The notes under the pieces are model-generated. The model worked only from the letters and a program-made list of their open reading frames with translations. It was not told the origin of the DNA and ran no database searches. From assembly GCA_024233865.1 (NCBI GenBank), contig JACKPA010000016.1:62001-126000 (forward strand): a stretch of 64,000 nucleotides of DNA, in the 5' to 3' direction. The position numbers and the translations under genes were made by a program. Shown here one piece after another: positions 1-8,771 of the stretch. The stretch comes from Leptospiraceae bacterium (lineage in GTDB: Bacteria; Spirochaetota; Leptospiria; Leptospirales; Leptospiraceae). The first letter of the stretch is position 1. Every line of letters starts with the position of its first letter.

Positions 1-2
1 AA

Positions 3-629
3 ATCAACCAAGTCCCTGATTCCGCCCAAGAAGATATTCCTAGGATCATAGCAAATTCAAAAAATGCCCTTAGCCATTTGTTAATTTCTCAAACTCACCT
101 GCAATACAATACGAATTTAAACTATTTAAAAAAAGTCAGATGGATAGATTTATATGATTATTTTAAAGATATGGTTTATGTTTTGTATACCGGTTTGGAA
201 AAAGTCAATGTCAATAACTTTCATTATTCTGGGTTTATGACACAATTGTTTTTACCCATGGACAGTGATAAAGAAACGATGTTGTTCTTAATGGAAAGAT
301 TTTCCAAGCAAAGGAACCTATTTCCTTATGATTACAATGCAAAATTCACATTTGTAGAAAATAGCAAGTTTTTTATTAATTTTACTATTTCTAATGTTAG
401 AAAGTATTCCGGATCCAAAGAATTACCCAGGTTTGTTCCGGCTTATTTAAAAATGGATGCAACAGGAATCTTGATTACAATAGATATTAATGATAGATTT
501 GCCTACAATACAGAAAGGGAGTATTTTTCCGATTCTATGGAGGGCTTAAACGTTCTTGCAATGAGTCATGCTATTATTTCCAATAAACTTTCCTCTTTTT
601 TAGAAAGAGGTGAATTTATGAATGAATAA
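3..629 (+). CDS. C-terminal part of an unknown protein, cut by the window edge
   Basis: The reading frame is open from base 3 through a TAA at 627-629, so the gene begins before the window and the TTG at 78 is only an internal codon. About 208 residues are visible. They look like a soluble alpha/beta domain with a short cluster of aromatic residues (VRWIDLYDYF, then YVLYTG) and no membrane segment. The C-terminus ends in a charged helix. I do not recognise the family, so no function is given. The downstream Uma2 relic starts directly at the stop codon, so this gene may once have been followed by another reading frame. Confidence 0.7.
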   Translation: MNQVPDSAQEDIPRIIANSKNALSHLLISQTHLQYNTNLNYLKKVRWIDLYDYFKDMVYVLYTGLEKVNVNNFHYSGFMTQLFLPMDSDKETMLFLMERFSKQRNLFPYDYNAKFTFVENSKFFINFTISNVRKYSGSKELPRFVPAYLKMDATGILITIDINDRFAYNTEREYFSDSMEGLNVLAMSHAIISNKLSSFLERGEFMNE

Positions 630-900
630 ATGAATTGCTTAATAAGAAATTTGCTATGGGAGGGGGAATTTGAGAATGCCAGCGGGAAGTGGTTAAGGTG
701 GTGTGACAAAAATGGGAAGTTAATTTTAACCGGTAAAGAGTTAGCAGAAGAAGAAAGACACCAAGCTGAAATAGAAAGATTAAAAGCGGGAATGGATCGA
801 AAAAAAAGACTGGAATCCTAAAAACGAGAACAAGAAGCATGGAAACGAGCTGATCTTTTGGCTAAAGGAACTTGGTTTTGACCCGGAGCATGACGTGTAA
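630..900 (+). pseudogene. Relic of a Uma2-family (DUF820) endonuclease C-terminus
   Basis: The first part reads WLRWCDKNGKLILTGKELAEEE followed by a charged helix with QAEIERLKA, which is the usual tail of Uma2/DUF820 proteins. That frame stops at about 821. The expected end of the tail continues in another frame as ELIFWLKELGFDPEHDV and stops with TAA at 898-900. The conserved nuclease core is missing altogether. This is what is seen; the conclusion that it is a frameshifted remnant of a once complete gene is inference. An intact paralogue lies at 38047-38808 on the other strand. The alternative, a genuine 63-residue protein, is unlikely because the tail alone has no known activity. Confidence 0.6.
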
Positions 901-960
901 AAAAGTAAGAAAATCATATATAGCTTAGAAAAAAATTATTAAACCAAAGCCTAAAAAAAC

Positions 961-991
961 TTGACTATAATGATTCTAAAAATCTTATACT
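961..991 (+). promoter_or_regulatory. Probable promoter of the DUF4234 gene
   Basis: TTGACT at 961-966 and TATACT at 986-991 are separated by 19 bases, slightly longer than the optimum of 17. A good ribosome site, AGGAG at about 1012-1016, precedes the ATG at 1026 by ten bases. The match is by eye only. Confidence 0.4.
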
Positions 992-1025
992 CTATCTTAA
1001 AAAATAGAATAGGAGTTAATATTTT

Positions 1026-1322
1026 ATGGAAAATAGAAATCCAATAGTAGTTTTCCTTTTAACGTGTATAACATGTGGTATCTACGCAATAGTTTGGTGT
1101 GTAAAAACAAAAGAAGAAATGAATGCCAAGGGTGCAGAAATTCCAACTGCTTGGTTATTAATCCTTCCATTTATCAATTTTTATTGGTACTGGAAGTATT
1201 CCGAAGGTGTCGAAAAAGTAACAAAATCAGAAGTTAGTGCAGCTATTGTTTTTGTACTTTTGCTACTTCTCGGACCAATTGGAATGGCTGTTGTTCAAAA
1301 CTATTTTAACAAAGTTTCTTAA
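1026..1322 (+). CDS. DUF4234-family small membrane protein
   Basis: This 98-residue protein opens with RNPIVVFLLTCITCGIY, the signature start of DUF4234 proteins: charged N-terminus, a helix containing TCGIY, then a tryptophan. A second hydrophobic stretch (TAWLLILPFINFYWYWKY) and a third near residues 72-92 give three probable membrane helices. A strong Shine-Dalgarno AGGAG supports the start. The family is common in bacteria and has no assigned biochemical role. The gene stands alone, flanked by the Uma2 relic and the convergent dgt gene. Confidence 0.8.
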   Translation: MENRNPIVVFLLTCITCGIYAIVWCVKTKEEMNAKGAEIPTAWLLILPFINFYWYWKYSEGVEKVTKSEVSAAIVFVLLLLLGPIGMAVVQNYFNKVS

Positions 1323-1356
1323 AACCACCTATATTCAAGCTTTAGACCTGATTTTT

Positions 1357-1384
1357 ATTTCTCTCCCTTAACTGGGGGAGAAAT
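1357..1384. terminator. Hairpin between two convergent genes
   Basis: ATTTCTC plus CCC on the left pairs with GGG plus GAGAAAT on the right through one T-G wobble, with a short TTAACT loop. It lies between the DUF4234 stop and the dgt stop. Neither side has a proper U-tract, so intrinsic termination is uncertain. Confidence 0.4.
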
Positions 1385-1405
1385 AATACACCATACCTCC
1401 AAAAA

Positions 1406-2575
1406 TTAAAAATCCTTAGAAAAGTTTGCTATGGTCATTTCATTATACAACTGAGTTGCATATCTGTCAGTCATACCGGCAATATAATCAACAACAACTC
1501 TATGCTTTCCATCTTCTTCTATCCGTTTTTGATAGGAATCCGGAATTTTATCCAAATTTTTCAAAAAGTAGAAAAAGAGATTTTCAATGGTAGACATTCC
1601 TGTTTCTCCCATTTTTTTCACGCTGGGATGATTATAAAGAAAGTGCATAAGAAACTTTTTTAGCTCCATAATCTTATTTTTCATCAAAAGTGAATACGAA
1701 ACAATAGGAAATTCGTCTTTTTGTGCGTTTGATAAAGACTCGATGCTTTGAATGTTTAGATTTTCTATATTTTGATTGGTAGTAGAAAGTAAATCTATCG
1801 TCATAGAATCAATCATTGTCCGGACGGTTTTTCGAATTACTAACTTCAAAGGAGCATTTTTATAAACCGAACGAATTTCTCGGAAAGTTTCTGACCATAT
1901 TTTTACGCCCGCGAGTTCTTCCAAATTTAAGTAATTATTTTCGATTCCATCATCCACGTCATGACTATTATAGGCGATTTCATCCGCAAAATCAACAATC
2001 AAAGACTCCAAGGTAGGGCCTGTTTCTTTTCGGATTGTTTTTAAATCAGATGTTTCATAAGCACCACCGTGTTTCATAAGACCAAGTAAACTCAATTTAC
2101 ACAAATTCAATCCGTAAAAATCAGGATATCTGTTTTCAATTTTTTGCACAATTCGTAGTGACTGTTTATTATGCTCAAAACCTCCGTAATTTTTCATCAA
2201 TTCAGACAGTATATCTTGACCGGCATGACCAAAAGGTGAATGTCCAAGGTCGTGGGCTAACGCTATCACTTCCGATAGATAGGTATTCAAGCCTAACGCT
2301 GTGGCAATACTTCTCGAAACCCCGGCAACTTCCAATGTATGGGTTAATCTCGTACGGAAATGGTCTCCTTCGGAATTAACAAAAACCTGAGTTTTGTATT
2401 GTAGTCTTTTGAAAGCTCTGGAATGGAGTATCCTATCCCTATCTCTTTGGAAGGGTAATCTATATAGATGATCCACCTCAGGAAAAACCCTCTCACCCGA
2501 GCCTTTATTTTTTATAGCATAAGGAGCTAACTTCGAATCTTCTTCATTGTATAAAGTTTGAATGTTTTTTAACAT
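1406..2575 (-). CDS. dgt: dGTP triphosphohydrolase-like HD protein
   Basis: HD-superfamily nucleotide hydrolase that in the family converts dGTP (or other dNTPs) to deoxynucleoside plus tripolyphosphate, acting in the cytoplasm. Visible signatures are YRLPFQRDRDRILHSRAFKRL, the metal ligand His in RLTHTLEVAG, the HD pair in ALAHDLGHSPFGHAG, and a later DFADEIAYNSHDVDDG. The ATG at 2575 gives a 389-residue protein starting MLKNIQTLYN, which fits the usual family N-terminus. A GTG at 2620 would add 15 unlikely residues (MPFWHVKATF...). It follows the P83/100 gene by a short gap on the same strand, so the two are probably co-transcribed. It could be a dNTPase of different substrate preference. 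Confidence 0.9.
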   Translation of the reverse strand: MLKNIQTLYNEEDSKLAPYAIKNKGSGERVFPEVDHLYRLPFQRDRDRILHSRAFKRLQYKTQVFVNSEGDHFRTRLTHTLEVAGVSRSIATALGLNTYLSEVIALAHDLGHSPFGHAGQDILSELMKNYGGFEHNKQSLRIVQKIENRYPDFYGLNLCKLSLLGLMKHGGAYETSDLKTIRKETGPTLESLIVDFADEIAYNSHDVDDGIENNYLNLEELAGVKIWSETFREIRSVYKNAPLKLVIRKTVRTMIDSMTIDLLSTTNQNIENLNIQSIESLSNAQKDEFPIVSYSLLMKNKIMELKKFLMHFLYNHPSVKKMGETGMSTIENLFFYFLKNLDKIPDSYQKRIEEDGKHRVVVDYIAGMTDRYATQLYNEMTIANFSKDF

Positions 2576-2641
2576 AAAATTTCTAAACAGGAAAGTTGCT
2601 TTGACATGCCAAAAAGGCACATCAAAACAGCTTTTTATCTC

Positions 2642-4303
2642 CTAATCCGGTAGGAGGGATAGATTATCTTTACTGAACTTCTTCACTTCGGTATCTTGCC
2701 CTTTCTTTGTCACCGTGATAAAAATAGCATCATCAGTAAAAGAAATTTTAGCTTTAGGGTCTACCGGGTGGCTACTTCTTGCTTCAAAATTCAGACTTAT
2801 ATCCAATCTAGAAAGATAAGTTTCCCCATTAACAGACTCAAATATGTAAATCTTATTATCAGCGTAAGCCAAAGGTGAATACACATCCACTTCATAGTTT
2901 TCCAGTTTCTTTTTAATTTTACTATTGGTTCTTTCCAATAAATAAAGATGAACCTCATTGTCATTTTTGTCCGGTTCATATCCTACTACAATTAATGAAC
3001 CTTCTGAAACAATAACAAATTCTTTTGCAAAAATCTTAGAATACGCACTTTTGAAAAGAACACGGTAAATATCCGGAAGTTCTTTTTTTACAACCGGCTT
3101 CTCTTTAGGTGGTGGAGGAGGCGGTGGTGGAGGAGGTGGCGGTGGTGGAGGAGGAGGCGGTGGTGGTGGAGGAGGTGGTTCTTCTTTTTTTAGAGAAGAT
3201 AAATATTGCTTCTCGTTTGTAAGTCCCAATTCCCGCATCTCTTTTCTTCTTTTTACTTGTTCCATTTTTGCGAGAACTTCTTTTTTCTCCAGATCAAGTT
3301 TCATTAGGTCGGCATCAACTCTCCTAAGCTCCATTTCCAATTTTGCAATTTCTTTTGCATTTTTTTTAGGATCTTTTCTTAGTTCTTCAAGCCGTTTTTC
3401 TATTTGCTCTTTTCGGCTTAGCAATTCTTTTTGCTTTTGATTGATTTTTTCGAGCCTTGGACCAAGCTCTTCGTCTTCTTGGTTTAGCTTTCTCATTTGC
3501 ATGGCTGCAAATTTTCTTCGAATTGCTTCCCCATCTACCTTCTCGTTTATATCCGGGTTTACTTGATCTTCTAACTCATAGGTTGTAAGGTCAGCTCCCG
3601 TAGGTTTGAGAATGTTTTTTTCAATAGGCATCAAAACCTCAGTGCTGCCCCCCCACTCCATTGCATCTAAAGCTATACCAATCGTCTTTTTGTTTACAGA
3701 ACTGATCAATTCTTCCGAAAAGTTTTGAGAAATATAGTCAATATTTCCTCTGTGTTTGACATTGTAATAAACAACGTAAAGAGCGAGTAATTCGGAGTCT
3801 TCTTCGGAATAGTCATAACTTTTGTTAATATAACCGGACAATACCCTAACAACAGAGTTAACATGCTTAAACTTTGCTTCCTCTCCTAGCTCGAATACGT
3901 CAGCTCCAAACATACCCACATCTGGTGCCGGACTTCTACGATATATAGAAACACCATCCGTTTGGTGCTTTTTTCCGGAATCAGAAGCAATCAATTCTGC
4001 AAGACGATGACCTAGTGCATAATCTGCTTGTTTGGTTTCATCTGATGCAAGCTGAGTTGTGGCGTTGTTAAATAAAGACTTATTCAGGTTTTTTAGTTTT
4101 TCCCTTTTAACTTCTTTATTTTTAATAGCACCATCACTTTTTTTAGTGGAACTTCTCTTTTTCTTTACAGTCCTTTTTTTGACTGTCTTGGAACTTTTTA
4201 CTTTTCTCTTTTTGGCTTCTACTTCCATCCCCGTCGTTAATAAAAACGATGGGATAATAAACAGAACCAAAAGATATTTTAGTATCTTTTTACCAATACT
4301 CAT
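2642..4303 (-). CDS. P83/100-family spirochaete protein with a 24-proline run
   Basis: A 553-residue exported protein. Residues 1-30 form a signal peptide ending near MEVEAKKR, followed by a Lys/Arg/Ser-rich stretch. The conserved domain around residues 110-230 (DVGMFGADVFELGEE, YSEEDSELLALYVVYYNVKHRG, ALDAMEWGG) is the P83/100 domain first known from Borrelia antigen p83/100. A coiled coil rich in Lys and Glu (about 265-375) leads into 24 consecutive prolines encoded at 3107-3178. The C-terminal 120 residues look beta-rich. GGGGAG seven bases before the ATG supports the start. Its role is unknown; a periplasmic or envelope location is inferred from the signal peptide. It heads a two-gene unit with dgt. 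Confidence 0.85.
   Translation of the reverse strand: MSIGKKILKYLLVLFIIPSFLLTTGMEVEAKKRKVKSSKTVKKRTVKKKRSSTKKSDGAIKNKEVKREKLKNLNKSLFNNATTQLASDETKQADYALGHRLAELIASDSGKKHQTDGVSIYRRSPAPDVGMFGADVFELGEEAKFKHVNSVVRVLSGYINKSYDYSEEDSELLALYVVYYNVKHRGNIDYISQNFSEELISSVNKKTIGIALDAMEWGGSTEVLMPIEKNILKPTGADLTTYELEDQVNPDINEKVDGEAIRRKFAAMQMRKLNQEDEELGPRLEKINQKQKELLSRKEQIEKRLEELRKDPKKNAKEIAKLEMELRRVDADLMKLDLEKKEVLAKMEQVKRRKEMRELGLTNEKQYLSSLKKEEPPPPPPPPPPPPPPPPPPPPPPPPKEKPVVKKELPDIYRVLFKSAYSKIFAKEFVIVSEGSLIVVGYEPDKNDNEVHLYLLERTNSKIKKKLENYEVDVYSPLAYADNKIYIFESVNGETYLSRLDISLNFEARSSHPVDPKAKISFTDDAIFITVTKKGQDTEVKKFSKDNLSLLPD
3107..3178 (-). repeat. Codon-level CCN repeat encoding 24 prolines
   Basis: Seventy-two bases of uninterrupted proline codons inside the P83/100 gene. 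On the plus strand it reads as an imperfect GGN repeat mixing GGT, GGA and GGC, so it is not a pure microsatellite, but it is still a likely site of length change by slippage. Confidence 0.95.
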
Positions 4304-4665
4304 ATAAATCTCCCCAAACTTTGATAACGTAATTTGATTTTATCAGATACGATAACATTTTTCTGTTATTATTACTTATCTTGATAATAAATCTTTTAGT
4401 CTTTAAGGAATTTGTTAAAATTTAACCTCAAAACACAATTGTTATGAATCTAATTAGAGAGAGGACGGCTTATTGTTCAATTTAAATTTTTTGATTTTGT
4501 AAAATTTATTTACAATAAATTCTTTTTCAAAAAATACCCATGGGTACAAATGCTTATCAATGGGTATAACAATAAATTTTATTATATGCTTTAATATATT
4601 TACTAAATGTATAGTCTAATTATTGTTAAAGAAAAAATGTCAAATCTCAAAAACTTAAATTTAGA
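4304..4665. other. Divergent intergenic region with a 12-bp palindrome
   Basis: This 362-base AT-rich region separates the P83/100 gene (minus) from the signalling operon (plus), so it should hold both promoters. The one feature I can point to is the perfect palindrome TACCCATGGGTA at 4535-4546, followed by AATGGGTATA from 4559. Together they give three copies of the GGGTA core (one inverted), which could be an operator. No RNA gene is seen. Confidence 0.5.
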
Positions 4666-5901
4666 ATGCAACAAAAACCAACATACGAAGAACTAGAAAA
4701 AAAAATCGAAATTCTTTTAGAAGAAAACGAAAATCTAAAAAAACAATTAGAAAGTAACAATTTCATATCAAAAACCGAAATTAACAAGGCTCTAAAAGAC
4801 AATGATCGTCTCAAATCATCCTTTTTACAAAACATGTCTCATGAAATCAGAACTCCTATGAACGGAATTCTGGGTTTTACAAACATGCTAAGAAATTCGG
4901 ACTTAACAGAAGAAAAAAGAAATCAATACATAAAAACAATCAACGAAAGTGTCCAACAATTGCTAACTGTACTAAATGACACCATAGAAATTTCAAAAAT
5001 AGAAATAGGAGAGATTGACGTCTCTAATAACCCAGTTAATATCAATGATTTGCTTTTTGAGCTATATTTGCTTTATGATCCTATTGTAAAAACTAAAAAT
5101 CTCGAATTACGTATAAATCAGTCACTTTCTAAAAAAGAGTGCTATATATATGTAGATGAGGAAAAATTAAAGCATATATTAATAAATCTTCTTAAAAACG
5201 CAATTAAGTTTACAGAAAAAGGCTTTATAGAAGTCGGCTATCATAAAATAAACGAGGAAATTAAATTTTATGTAAAAGATACCGGAATCGGTATAAAATC
5301 TGATTTTCAATCTATTGTATTTGATAGTTTCAGGCAGGTCGAATATTCCATAACAAGGAAATATGGAGGAGTCGGATTAGGATTAACCATATCCAAAGCT
5401 TATGTTGAGCTACTTGGTGGCAAAATTTGGATTGACTCAAATGAAAAAGAAGGATCTACTTTTTATTTTACAATTCCTTACAAGCCGGTTGAAAGTTTTA
5501 ATGCCAATAAAAAGGAAGGATGGAATAATAAAACTATTTTAATTGTGGAAGATGAAGATGTTAATTATTTATTTATCTCTGCTTTACTCGAAGGAATTCA
5601 AACAAATGTACTCCATGCTAAAAACGGATTAGAAGCCGTAGAAATTTTTAAAAACAACCCATCCGCCATAGACTGTGTTTTAATGGATATTCGAATGCCT
5701 ATTATGAATGGTTATGAAGCTACTAAGCAAATCAAAGAGATTAAAAATGATATACCGGTGATAGCTCAAACAGCTTATGCTCTTACTGAAGATAGAAACA
5801 AAGCGATAGGAGCTGGTTGTGATGAATATATGTCCAAGCCTATTAATAAAGATATACTCTTTGAAATTCTTTCTAAGTATAAAATTATTGAATTGAAATG
5901 A
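4666..5901 (+). CDS. Hybrid sensor histidine kinase (HisKA-HATPase-REC), soluble
   Basis: A 411-residue cytoplasmic hybrid kinase. An N-terminal coiled coil (about 5-45) precedes the H-box QNMSHEIRTPMNG with the phospho-acceptor His59. The N-box is ILINLLKNAIKFT (171-183), G1 is DTGIGI (205-210) and G2 is GGVGLGL. A receiver domain from about 290 to 405 has the acidic pair EDED and the acceptor Asp341 in VLMDIRMPIMNGY, plus the lysine in MSKPI. There is no sensor domain, so input must come from a partner or through the coiled coil. No clear Shine-Dalgarno precedes the ATG. The next gene starts inside its stop codon (ATGATG), which implies translational coupling. Confidence 0.92.
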   Translation: MQQKPTYEELEKKIEILLEENENLKKQLESNNFISKTEINKALKDNDRLKSSFLQNMSHEIRTPMNGILGFTNMLRNSDLTEEKRNQYIKTINESVQQLLTVLNDTIEISKIEIGEIDVSNNPVNINDLLFELYLLYDPIVKTKNLELRINQSLSKKECYIYVDEEKLKHILINLLKNAIKFTEKGFIEVGYHKINEEIKFYVKDTGIGIKSDFQSIVFDSFRQVEYSITRKYGGVGLGLTISKAYVELLGGKIWIDSNEKEGSTFYFTIPYKPVESFNANKKEGWNNKTILIVEDEDVNYLFISALLEGIQTNVLHAKNGLEAVEIFKNNPSAIDCVLMDIRMPIMNGYEATKQIKEIKNDIPVIAQTAYALTEDRNKAIGAGCDEYMSKPINKDILFEILSKYKIIELK

Positions 5902-6944
5902 TGGATTTTCAGGAAGAAAGTTTAGCCGATACACTAAAGGAGCTTGAATTTCAAAAATTCGCTTTAAACCAAGCTGCCATTGTCGCTATTACAGATAGTT
6001 ATGGAAAAATAATTTATGTAAACGATAAATTTTGTGAAATTTCCAAATATTCCAAAGAAGAGCTACTCGGACAAAACCATCGTTTAATTAATTCTAATTA
6101 TCATTCGAAAGAATTTTTTAAAAGCCTTTGGAATACCGTCATAAGCGGAAAAGTTTGGAAAGGTGAAATTCGGAACAGAGCAAAAGATGGAACATTTTAT
6201 TGGGTTGATACAACAATAGTTCCTTCTCTTACCAAAGATAACAAAAATTCTAAATTTTTAGCCATACGCTTTGATATTACGCAACATAAACGTTTAGAAG
6301 AAGAACTTAAGGCTTCTTTGAGAGAAAAAGAATTATTGCTAAAAGAAATCCACCATCGTGTTAAAAACAACCTTTTGATTGTGACTAGCCTATTGGATTG
6401 GCAAAAAGATTATACCGAAGATCCATCTATTATAAAAATTTTTGATAAGAGCCAACACCGTATTTTTTCTATGGCTCTTATTTATGAAAAATTATATCAA
6501 TCCAAAGAGTTAACAAGTATCGAATTATCAGATTATTTACAAATTTTAGTGGAAAAATTGTATTCATCATATCAAATAGAACCTAAAAAAATTTCACTTA
6601 CTTTCACACTATCTCCTGTTTATGTGAACATAGAAACGGCAATTCCAACAGGTTTGATTGTTAGTGAGTTAGTTTCCAATTCTTTTGAGCATGCTTTTCA
6701 AAATCAAGAAGGTCAAATTTGGGTGATTGTTCAAGCGAGGAAAAATAAAAAAATTGAAATAATAATAAAAGACAACGGAGTTGGGTTGCCAAACAATATA
6801 AAAATAGAAAATACCATAACTTTTGGATTACAATTAGTTCGATTGCTTACGGAACAACTAGAAGGAAAAATGACTATAAGCCGGGAAGGTGGGACTATGT
6901 TCCAATTAATATTTTCAGAATTGGATTATAAAACAAGGATTTAG
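5898..6944 (+). CDS. PAS-domain sensor kinase of the HisKA_2 type
   Basis: A 348-residue cytoplasmic kinase. A PAS domain covers about residues 20-135 (YVNDKFCEISKYSKEELLG ... WVDTTIVPS). It is followed by the HisKA_2 box LLKEIHHRVKNNLL with the acceptor His at 152 or 153, a family that typically pairs with response regulators lacking an HTH. The ATPase domain shows SELVSNSFEHAF and DNGVGLP. The start overlaps the previous stop by four bases and the next gene begins five bases after this one ends. Kinase and the REC-GGDEF protein downstream are therefore the natural partners of one pathway that ends in c-di-GMP; that pairing is inference from synteny. Confidence 0.92.
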   Translation: MMDFQEESLADTLKELEFQKFALNQAAIVAITDSYGKIIYVNDKFCEISKYSKEELLGQNHRLINSNYHSKEFFKSLWNTVISGKVWKGEIRNRAKDGTFYWVDTTIVPSLTKDNKNSKFLAIRFDITQHKRLEEELKASLREKELLLKEIHHRVKNNLLIVTSLLDWQKDYTEDPSIIKIFDKSQHRIFSMALIYEKLYQSKELTSIELSDYLQILVEKLYSSYQIEPKKISLTFTLSPVYVNIETAIPTGLIVSELVSNSFEHAFQNQEGQIWVIVQARKNKKIEIIIKDNGVGLPNNIKIENTITFGLQLVRLLTEQLEGKMTISREGGTMFQLIFSELDYKTRI

Positions 6945-6949
6945 AACTA

Positions 6950-7834
6950 ATGGACGATATAAAAATATTAATTGTTGAAGATGAACTTTTGATTGCAACT
7001 ACTTTGCAAAGAAAATTAGTTAAGATGGGGTATTCGGTTGTTGATATTGTTTCATCAGGAATGAAAGCAATAGAAGTCGCAATTGAAAAAAAGCCAGACC
7101 TTGTTCTTATGGATATTGTTATAAAAGGTGATATGAATGGAATCGAAACAGCTTCCAAACTTTATGATACTACAAGAATTCCTGTAGTTTTCCTTACTGC
7201 ATACACGGATGAGAACACAATATCCAAAGCAGAAGCAACCGGAGCATACGGTTATCTGATAAAACCTTTTCAAGAAAGGGAACTAACAACCACAATACGG
7301 ATGGCTCTAAAAAAACACGAAGAGACCATGAAAATGGAGCAACTAGCTACAACTGACTCCTTAACGGGTATCATGAACCGTCGATTTTTTTTACAAGCTA
7401 TTGATAAAGAAATCGAACGAACACAACGATATGGAAATCGGTTCTCTTTAATCATTCTAGATATCGATCATTTTAAAAAGGTCAATGACACCTATGGGCA
7501 CTCTGCCGGAGATGAAGTAATTGTATCTATCACCCAAATAGTTAATAAAAATTTGCGGAAAGTGGATATTTTTGCGCGTTACGGAGGTGAGGAATTTATA
7601 ATTTGTTTACCAGAAACAGACTATCCTAATGCTATGAATGTTGCTGAAAGGATTCGTCAAAATATAGAGGATAACTTCATCCCTTACGATGATAAAAAAA
7701 TTTCTTGTACTGTGAGTATAGGAGTCACAAACTTCCATGAAAATGGTGATACTTATGATAAAATTTTTCAACGTGCGGACGCTGCACTCTACCTAGCAAA
7801 AAACCAAGGACGAAATCAGGTAGTTTATCAATGA
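6950..7834 (+). CDS. Response regulator diguanylate cyclase (REC-GGDEF)
   Basis: A 294-residue protein that should make c-di-GMP from two GTP when phosphorylated. The receiver domain (5-120) has the acidic pocket VEDE, acceptor Asp55 in LVLMDIVIKG and the conserved Lys in YLIKPF. The GGDEF domain (132-294) has DIDHFKKVND and an intact GGEEF active site at 212-216. RKVD at 203-206 is an inhibitory I-site located exactly five residues before the active site, so product inhibition is expected. It is the last gene of the three-gene operon begun at 4666 and the most likely output of its two kinases. Confidence 0.95.
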   Translation: MDDIKILIVEDELLIATTLQRKLVKMGYSVVDIVSSGMKAIEVAIEKKPDLVLMDIVIKGDMNGIETASKLYDTTRIPVVFLTAYTDENTISKAEATGAYGYLIKPFQERELTTTIRMALKKHEETMKMEQLATTDSLTGIMNRRFFLQAIDKEIERTQRYGNRFSLIILDIDHFKKVNDTYGHSAGDEVIVSITQIVNKNLRKVDIFARYGGEEFIICLPETDYPNAMNVAERIRQNIEDNFIPYDDKKISCTVSIGVTNFHENGDTYDKIFQRADAALYLAKNQGRNQVVYQ

Positions 7835-7838
7835 AGCG

Positions 7839-8765
7839 TTAAACATCACTCGATTCAAATTCCAATAATCCCTTAATTTTCTCTTTCATTTTATCTATTT
7901 GGTGTTTTGGATTTAATTCCTTTTTTTTAGATTGATGATTTAGCTCATCTACCAAAAAGTCAAGGTACGTGTCGTTTATGTTTAAAATTCTTTCTGCTAG
8001 CTTTCGAGCTATAGAAATCGGAATTTCCGGTGAATGATATAAAAAATTATCAACCTTATCTGCTTTAATTTCAATGAGTATCGATTTTTTTGTAGTTTTT
8101 ACCGTTGCATTTGCAGCTGATTTCCTAAGAACAGAAACATCTCCCAGATAATAACCCGGCTTTGATTCTATAGCAATTTTTTTCCCATTTTTTATGATTT
8201 CCACTTCCCCATCTACCAAAATATAAAGTGCATCCGGTGGATGTCCTTGCCGAATTATCTCTACATTTTCCAAAGCTTCCACATAAAGTGATTTCAGGCT
8301 TTTTAGGTCTATAGGATCAACTTTTACCATAGATTTAGGATTTTGTAGTTTGCTCCTTTCTAAAATAAGACTATTGATAACTTTTGGTTTGTTTATAATT
8401 TGTGCAAATTTTTTATTTACTTCAACTAACCTCTCAGATAGCTTTCGGGCTAGAGATATTGCCATTTCAGGAGAATGAGAAAAAAACGATTGGATATTGT
8501 TTAACTTTATTTCTAAAACAGTGGACGGAGATTTTGATTTTACAGTTGCACTGTGAGTTGAATTCATCAAAGCAGAAATTTCACCGATGTAATCCCCTCG
8601 CTTATTAATTTCCGCAATTTTAATACCATTTCTATATATATCAAATCTGCCATTTATTACAATATATAGAGCTTTGGGTTCATCCCCTTGAGATACTAAA
8701 ACAAAATCGCTCCCTATTGATCTTTCTAAGGCAGTGATTTTTTGTAAATTTGTTTCTTTTTCCAT
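7839..8765 (-). CDS. Tandem cyclic-nucleotide-binding-fold protein
   Basis: 308 residues made of two similar cNMP-binding-like beta barrels. Repeat one (about 15-115) has GDEPKALYIVINGRFDIYRNG and GEISALMNSTHSATV; repeat two (about 150-255) has GHPPDALYILVDGEVEIIKNG and GDVSVLRKSAANATV. Each is followed by a helix with ARKLSERL or ARKLAERI. There is no DNA-binding HTH. The phosphate-binding arginine of true cAMP receptors (RxAT) is replaced by HSAT and ANAT, so cyclic nucleotide binding is doubtful. It follows the Ser/Thr kinase gene by six bases and probably works with it, perhaps as a regulatory subunit or substrate. Confidence 0.85.
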   Translation of the reverse strand: MEKETNLQKITALERSIGSDFVLVSQGDEPKALYIVINGRFDIYRNGIKIAEINKRGDYIGEISALMNSTHSATVKSKSPSTVLEIKLNNIQSFFSHSPEMAISLARKLSERLVEVNKKFAQIINKPKVINSLILERSKLQNPKSMVKVDPIDLKSLKSLYVEALENVEIIRQGHPPDALYILVDGEVEIIKNGKKIAIESKPGYYLGDVSVLRKSAANATVKTTKKSILIEIKADKVDNFLYHSPEIPISIARKLAERILNINDTYLDFLVDELNHQSKKKELNPKHQIDKMKEKIKGLLEFESSDV

Positions 8766-8771
8766 TTTTAC

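Noticed and set aside
3107..3178. GGN-rich plus-strand repeat as a CRISPR-like or microsatellite array
   Set aside because: It is a proline-codon run in frame with the P83/100 gene, with mixed third bases and no spacers.
4059..4307. Hydrophobic plus-strand frame opposite the start of the P83/100 gene
   Set aside because: It is the complement of the Lys-rich coding region, which turns Lys codons into Phe/Leu codons; the minus-strand gene has the signal peptide and ribosome site.
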